Part shown: positions 14,370 to 17,109 of the stretch, in pieces
Layout: every line of letters starts with the position of its first letter
Numbering within the stretch: position 1 is the first letter of the stretch
DNA from: DAOUKH01 sp034420775
Lineage (GTDB): Bacteria > Chloroflexota > Dehalococcoidia > SHYB01
Direction of reading: 5' to 3'
NCBI GenBank assembly: GCA_034420775.1
Contig: DAOUKZ010000029.1
Span: 1 to 17,109, forward strand
Length of the DNA stretch: 17,109 bases
Made by a program: the position numbers and the translations under genes
Notes under the pieces: generated by a model
What the model was told of the DNA's origin: nothing
The model's input: only the letters and a program-made list of their open reading frames with translations
The model's database searches: none

Positions 14370-14705
14370 CTAGGCATCCTTCGCGGCGCGCTCCTCGAAG
14401 ACCTCAGACGCCACGCGCAGCGCGTTGCCCGCGCAGGGCCAGCTCGCGTAGAAGGCCATCATCAGCATCACCTCGGAGATCTCCTCCTGGGTGCAGCCGT
14501 TGTTCAGGCCAAGCTGGACGTGGGCGCGGATCTGGTCGGTGCGGTAAAGCGCCGTCAGGGCCGCGATAACGCACAGGCTCCGCTCGCGGTGGGTCAGTTC
14601 CGGCCGGTCCCAGATTTCGCCAAACAGCAGGTCGTCCGTGATCTCTCCATAGCGCGGCGCGACCTTGTCGTACATCGCCCGCGCCCTTCTCGGCAGTCCT
14701 CGCAT
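14370..14705 (-). CDS. Carboxymuconolactone decarboxylase (CMD) family protein
   Basis: This 111-residue protein matches the gamma-carboxymuconolactone decarboxylase pattern: LTHRERSLCVIAALTAL (37-53, Glu41), QIRAHVQLGLNNGCTQEEIS (58-77, His62), then the MLMMAFYASWPCAGNALR helix. Members form all-helical oligomers and include aromatic-ring catabolic decarboxylases and AhpD-like peroxide-related proteins. The CxxC pair of AhpD is absent, so a thiol-reductase role is unlikely. No aromatic catabolism genes are nearby, so the substrate stays open. The ATG has an excellent Shine-Dalgarno (AGGAGGT, five bases away), the strongest in the window. It lies 134 bp after the HAS-barrel gene and just before the nuo promoter, so it is probably its own unit or the tail of the upstream one. 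Confidence 0.88.
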   Translation of the reverse strand: MRGLPRRARAMYDKVAPRYGEITDDLLFGEIWDRPELTHRERSLCVIAALTALYRTDQIRAHVQLGLNNGCTQEEISEVMLMMAFYASWPCAGNALRVASEVFEERAAKDA

Positions 14706-14710
14706 CGAGT

Positions 14711-14732
14711 ACCTCCTCGGCCCGCTCGGGCC
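14711..14732 (-). promoter_or_regulatory. Strong Shine-Dalgarno with a hairpin directly upstream
   Basis: AGGAGGT (14711-14717) decides the start of the CMD gene. Directly upstream, GGCCCG-AG-CGGGCC (14719-14732) is a perfect inverted repeat, one base from the Shine-Dalgarno. In the mRNA it would form a GC stem beside the ribosome site and may affect initiation or mRNA stability. Confidence 0.5.
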
Positions 14733-14799
14733 GCCGCCATTCTACCCATGGGCAAGGGTTGGAAGGGATGCGGAATCGTCCCATCCGGAAAGGGCCGGA

Positions 14800-14820
14800 G
14801 GGCGCCCACAAGCGGCGCCC
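14800..14820. repeat. GGGCGCC inverted repeat in intergenic gap
   Basis: GGGCGCC (14800-14806) and GGCGCCC (14814-14820) form a perfect 7-bp stem with a 7-base loop, followed by CTACG. Sequences of this kind (a GGGCGCC arm, a short loop, GGCGCCCCTAC) look like dispersed palindromic repeats of GC-rich genomes. It lies 20 bp or so after the HAS-barrel stop. On the minus strand there is no T tract after it, so it is a weak terminator at best. Confidence 0.45.
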
Positions 14821-14839
14821 CTACGAAGAGGGAGAGGAG

Positions 14840-15451
14840 TTAGCCTCGCATCATGCGAAGCAGCGTGTTCAGACGCTGGACGTCGCGGGCGAGGAGGCGG
14901 GCGATCTCCTTGCCCGCGGTGAGACGGAAGGCAGCGGGGTCGGGGTGGGCGCGGCCGGCGAGGCGGACGAAGGCTGCGGCGGCGTGGTCGGCGTCCGTCG
15001 AGGCCGCATTGACCAGGTTGGCGAGATAGTGCGGCGAATAGGTGAACTCCCGCACGGCGGGCGCATCGGCGACGTGGACGAAGCCGTGCAGGCGGGCCGG
15101 CCTCGGCGGGAGGACGTGAGAGACGCCTGCCCCGTCCCGGTGTCCCACGACGACGGCGGAGAACTCGGCGCGCAACAGCTCCGTCAGCTCGGGGTGCCGC
15201 GCCCGCAGATCGGCCTCCGTCTCGGCGTCCTCGCCGAGGGCGGCGACGGGCCGGGAGCGGTCGAGCCCGGTCGCGGCGGCGTGGTGGACGACGCCGAAGA
15301 TCTCAGTCTCGCCGTCGCGCGTCGTCACCAAGCTTCCCAAGGGCGGCGGGTCGGCGTTGCGGTAGCACTCGGCGGTGAACTCGCCAGTCGACGCCTCGAT
15401 AACCTCGCCGGCCCGCGCTGCGCCGTCCCCATTCCGTCCATCACTCGTCAT
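14840..15451 (-). CDS. Stand-alone HAS-barrel domain protein
   Basis: The 203-residue protein begins with GEVIEASTGEFTAEC (15-29) and PPLGSLVTTRDGETEIFGVV (36-55), the HAS-barrel beta fold named after HerA and ATP synthase. It then has ELLRAEFSAVVVGH (91-104) and LPPRPARLHGFV (114-125), and ends in a helical tail (EIARLLARDVQRLNTLLRMM, 182-201). There is no Walker A motif, so it is not HerA itself. From memory it resembles conserved HAS-barrel proteins of cyanobacteria with the same LPPRPP and C-terminal DxxRL patterns. I start at the ATG at 15451: upstream codons in this frame are arginine-rich shadow of the NurA gene, and GAGGAAGG/CAGG sequences precede the ATG. It lies 20 bp after the nurA-like stop, pointing to a joint role in DNA end processing. 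Confidence 0.75.
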   Translation of the reverse strand: MTSDGRNGDGAARAGEVIEASTGEFTAECYRNADPPPLGSLVTTRDGETEIFGVVHHAAATGLDRSRPVAALGEDAETEADLRARHPELTELLRAEFSAVVVGHRDGAGVSHVLPPRPARLHGFVHVADAPAVREFTYSPHYLANLVNAASTDADHAAAAFVRLAGRAHPDPAAFRLTAGKEIARLLARDVQRLNTLLRMMRG

Positions 15452-15471
15452 CGACGCCTGCCTGCCTTCCT

Positions 15472-16719
15472 CTATATTGCCCGCGACCGCTTGCTGCGCG
15501 CCTTGCGCGAGCCCGACGTCGAGAGCCCCCTTCGCCGCATCGAGCCTTCGACCAACGTCCAAAACGCCCGGCGGTCGGCGGCGTTGACGACGGCGCGCTC
15601 GTGGGCTTCTTGCAGCGCGAGCGGGTAGCCGCGTCCCTTCGTGCACTGATCGAGCACAGCGGCGTGCAGGAGGTCGAGCGAATCGGGGTTGTCGGCGACC
15701 CACTGCGTCGTCTCGACGCGGGCGATCTCATCGCCGGCGTTCACGTAGAAGAAGCGCACCTCGTGGGGCTCGTACTCCTCGACGATGCTCGACGCGCTGG
15801 CGAAGACCCGTGACCGTTCTCCAGGCTCAAGCAGCTCGGCGAAGAGATCGCGGTCCATGAGTCCGGCGACGGCCCCCTCGCACTCGCGCTTGCCGATGCC
15901 CTTGACGCAAATATTGTCGCAGCCGGAAGTGGCGACGTCTTCATGCGGGCAGGCGGCGACCCGCACCACGTTCGCCACCTCCCTGGCCCCCGGGCGGCTG
16001 ATGTAGCTGCCGAGGGCGACGGGCCGGCGGCGCGCCACCTCGCGAAGGCGGGTCAGGGCGTCGACCAATCCGTCGCGCAGGATGCGGTCCCGAACGTGCT
16101 CGGGGTGGCGCGAAAGCTGCCAGAGCACCAGGCTACCGTCGAGGAGCGCCGCGACGGGCTCGCCGCCGGAGTCGGCTTCGATGCGTCCGGCCAGCGCTTG
16201 CGCCTCCATGGCGGTGCGCAGCAGGCCCACCAGGGGTTCGTCCACGGTCTCGTCCTTCATCCCGGCAGGGTCGGCCCAGACCATGTCACGCGGCTCGCTG
16301 AAGAGCACCGGCTCGCCGAAGAGCTCGGCGGCGGGCTCCGCGCCGTAACGCAGCCGGATGCCCCCCACGTTGATGAGGTAGCACTGCGCCGCCTCGTGGC
16401 GGTCGAGGTGGATCTGCGAGCCGTCGGTCGCAAAGACGGTGTAGTCGGATGGGAGGGGCGGCGCAGGCACAGTGTCTGCTAAGCCAGGTCGGAGGCCGCC
16501 GGGCGTCCCCGCCACGATCCAGGTCACACGGCGGCGCGGCGGACCGGCGGCCTCGATGCGGTGCAGAAGCTCGGACTCGCCGAGCCCCGACAAGGTCGGG
16601 TCGCGGAGCACCGCGGCGGCGCGGTCGAGGCGGCCCCGCCAGGCGTCGAAGCCGTCGTCGAGGCCGCGGGTCATGCCCTCCACCTGCGAGACGGTGCGGT
16701 GCAGGTCGAGCGGCGTCAC
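15472..16719 (-). CDS. NurA-domain nuclease with four-cysteine cluster
   Basis: NurA proteins are Mn-dependent nucleases that work with the HerA translocase on DNA double-strand breaks. This 415-residue protein has the NurA motifs in order: FATDGSQ at 96-102 (Asp99), LLDGSL at 192-197 (Asp194), GSYISRPGAREV at 237-248, and YPLALQEAHERAVV at 365-378 (His373). The C-terminus is basic and serine/arginine-rich. Four cysteines at 257, 267, 271 and 280 lie in a short insertion and could bind Fe-S or zinc. The start is GTG with AGGA ten bases upstream; an ATG just before it is out of frame and stops at once. It is 25 bp after selB and 20 bp before the HAS-barrel gene. No HerA ATPase is in the window. 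Confidence 0.85.
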   Translation of the reverse strand: MTPLDLHRTVSQVEGMTRGLDDGFDAWRGRLDRAAAVLRDPTLSGLGESELLHRIEAAGPPRRRVTWIVAGTPGGLRPGLADTVPAPPLPSDYTVFATDGSQIHLDRHEAAQCYLINVGGIRLRYGAEPAAELFGEPVLFSEPRDMVWADPAGMKDETVDEPLVGLLRTAMEAQALAGRIEADSGGEPVAALLDGSLVLWQLSRHPEHVRDRILRDGLVDALTRLREVARRRPVALGSYISRPGAREVANVVRVAACPHEDVATSGCDNICVKGIGKRECEGAVAGLMDRDLFAELLEPGERSRVFASASSIVEEYEPHEVRFFYVNAGDEIARVETTQWVADNPDSLDLLHAAVLDQCTKGRGYPLALQEAHERAVVNAADRRAFWTLVEGSMRRRGLSTSGSRKARSKRSRAI

Positions 16720-16744
16720 GGCATCGCCGTCCTAAGAAGCCGGT

Positions 16745-17109
16745 TCATCGCAGCACCCGCTCGTCGCCCTGGCGGCGCGTGATTCGGGTCTGGTCGAGGT
16801 ATTCGAGGAAAGCGAGCACGTACTTGCGGCTGCTGCCGAACATGTCGCGGACCTGCCCCACCGTAATCGTCCCTTCTTCCCGCAGGCGGGCCACGACCCT
16901 GCCGCGCATCTCCTCGAAGGCGGCGGCGGCGAAGACGACGTCCGGCGCGGCACGGACGACCTTGCCCTCGTCGAGCAGGTAGGCGAGCAGCTCGGGGTCG
17001 AGCTTGGCCTCAGGCGGCGGGCTGTACGGCGACGATTCCAGCGCGGCAAGATATCGGTCGATGTCGGCCTGCTGTGAGGGCGAGACGGACGGCTCGCGAC
17101 CCGGCAGGT
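16745..17109 (-). CDS. selB: Selenocysteine-specific elongation factor SelB, C-terminal part
   Basis: The last 120 codons of a gene that enters from beyond the right edge (5' end missing), ending in TGA at 16745-16747. The end of the product, EEGTITVGQVRDMFGSSRKY (76-95 of the fragment) followed by VLAFLEYLDQTRITRRQGDE, is the typical final winged-helix domain of SelB, the domain that binds the SECIS RNA hairpin. The preceding 70 residues, with DPELLAYLLDEGKVVR, fit the winged helix before it. SelB brings Sec-tRNA to UGA codons at the ribosome. Its presence implies a selenocysteine system; selA, selD and the tRNA-Sec gene should lie elsewhere. The nurA-like gene follows 25 bp later. Other frames in this stretch are open too, but encode only Ser/Arg/Pro-rich nonsense. 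Confidence 0.88.
   Translation of the reverse strand, partial: LPGREPSVSPSQQADIDRYLAALESSPYSPPPEAKLDPELLAYLLDEGKVVRAAPDVVFAAAAFEEMRGRVVARLREEGTITVGQVRDMFGSSRKYVLAFLEYLDQTRITRRQGDERVLR

Noticed and set aside
14739..14744. TAGAAT on the minus strand as a -10 box for the CMD gene
   Set aside because: No -35-like sequence lies at 15-19 bp upstream and there is no extended -10 TG at the right place.
15452..15703. An 84-codon upstream extension of the HAS-barrel frame
   Set aside because: It is arginine-rich, lies entirely over or just after the NurA coding region in another frame, and precedes the domain start; the ATG at 15451 has purine-rich sequence before it.
16732..17049. A 105-codon minus-strand frame over the selB end
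   Set aside because: Its product is Ser/Arg/Pro-rich without a fold, whereas the other minus frame gives a clear SelB winged-helix domain.

Overview
This window is a GC-rich bacterial chromosome segment (about two thirds G+C by eye). All 20 genes I can support lie on the minus strand, so transcription runs from high to low coordinates. Gene content points to a free-living respiratory bacterium. The NurA plus stand-alone HAS-barrel pair, together with the compact complex I operon, makes Chloroflexota (Dehalococcoidia/SAR202-like) my best guess. That assignment is inference, and a phylogeny of NuoD or NuoL would settle it.

Layout in the direction of transcription. (1) 17109-14840: the 3' end of selB (selenocysteine-specific elongation factor, cut by the window edge), a NurA-family nuclease and a HAS-barrel protein, closely spaced. 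(2) 14705-14370: a small carboxymuconolactone decarboxylase (CMD) family gene with a near-perfect Shine-Dalgarno sequence. It is set off from the HAS gene by a 134-bp gap holding inverted repeats. (3) 14344-3841: a complex I operon in the order nuoA-B-C-D-H-I-J-K-(65-aa DUF2007-like gene)-L-M-N, with a plausible sigma70 promoter before nuoA. The genes for the NADH-oxidising module (nuoE, F, G) are absent; nuoD runs straight into nuoH with overlapping stop and start. (4) 3756-2363: nadK (NAD kinase) and a NUDIX ADP-ribose pyrophosphatase-like gene, 8 bp apart, after a GC hairpin at the end of nuoN. (5) 2362-2102: a 261-bp gap with two hairpin repeats of a GGGAGAGGG...GGGTGA type and a strong promoter. 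(6) 2092-4: a radical SAM/SPASM-like protein and a PAP2-family membrane phosphatase or transferase, 10 bp apart.

How the genes work together: NuoA/H/J/K/L/M/N form the proton-pumping membrane arm and NuoB/C/D/I the quinone-reducing arm. The electron donor is open, because no NADH module is encoded here. NadK and the NUDIX protein deal with NAD(P) and ADP-ribose pools. NurA and the HAS-barrel protein suggest DNA end processing, but no HerA ATPase is present. The radical SAM/PAP2 pair may modify a lipid or envelope component, but its substrate cannot be read from sequence.

Points that stand out: the radical SAM promoter implies a leaderless mRNA; the NurA protein carries a four-cysteine cluster; TAG is used as stop in 11 of 20 genes, which is odd for a GC-rich genome; a small soluble DUF2007-like protein is embedded in the nuo operon. 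I see no tRNA, rRNA, CRISPR array, insertion sequence or prophage gene.
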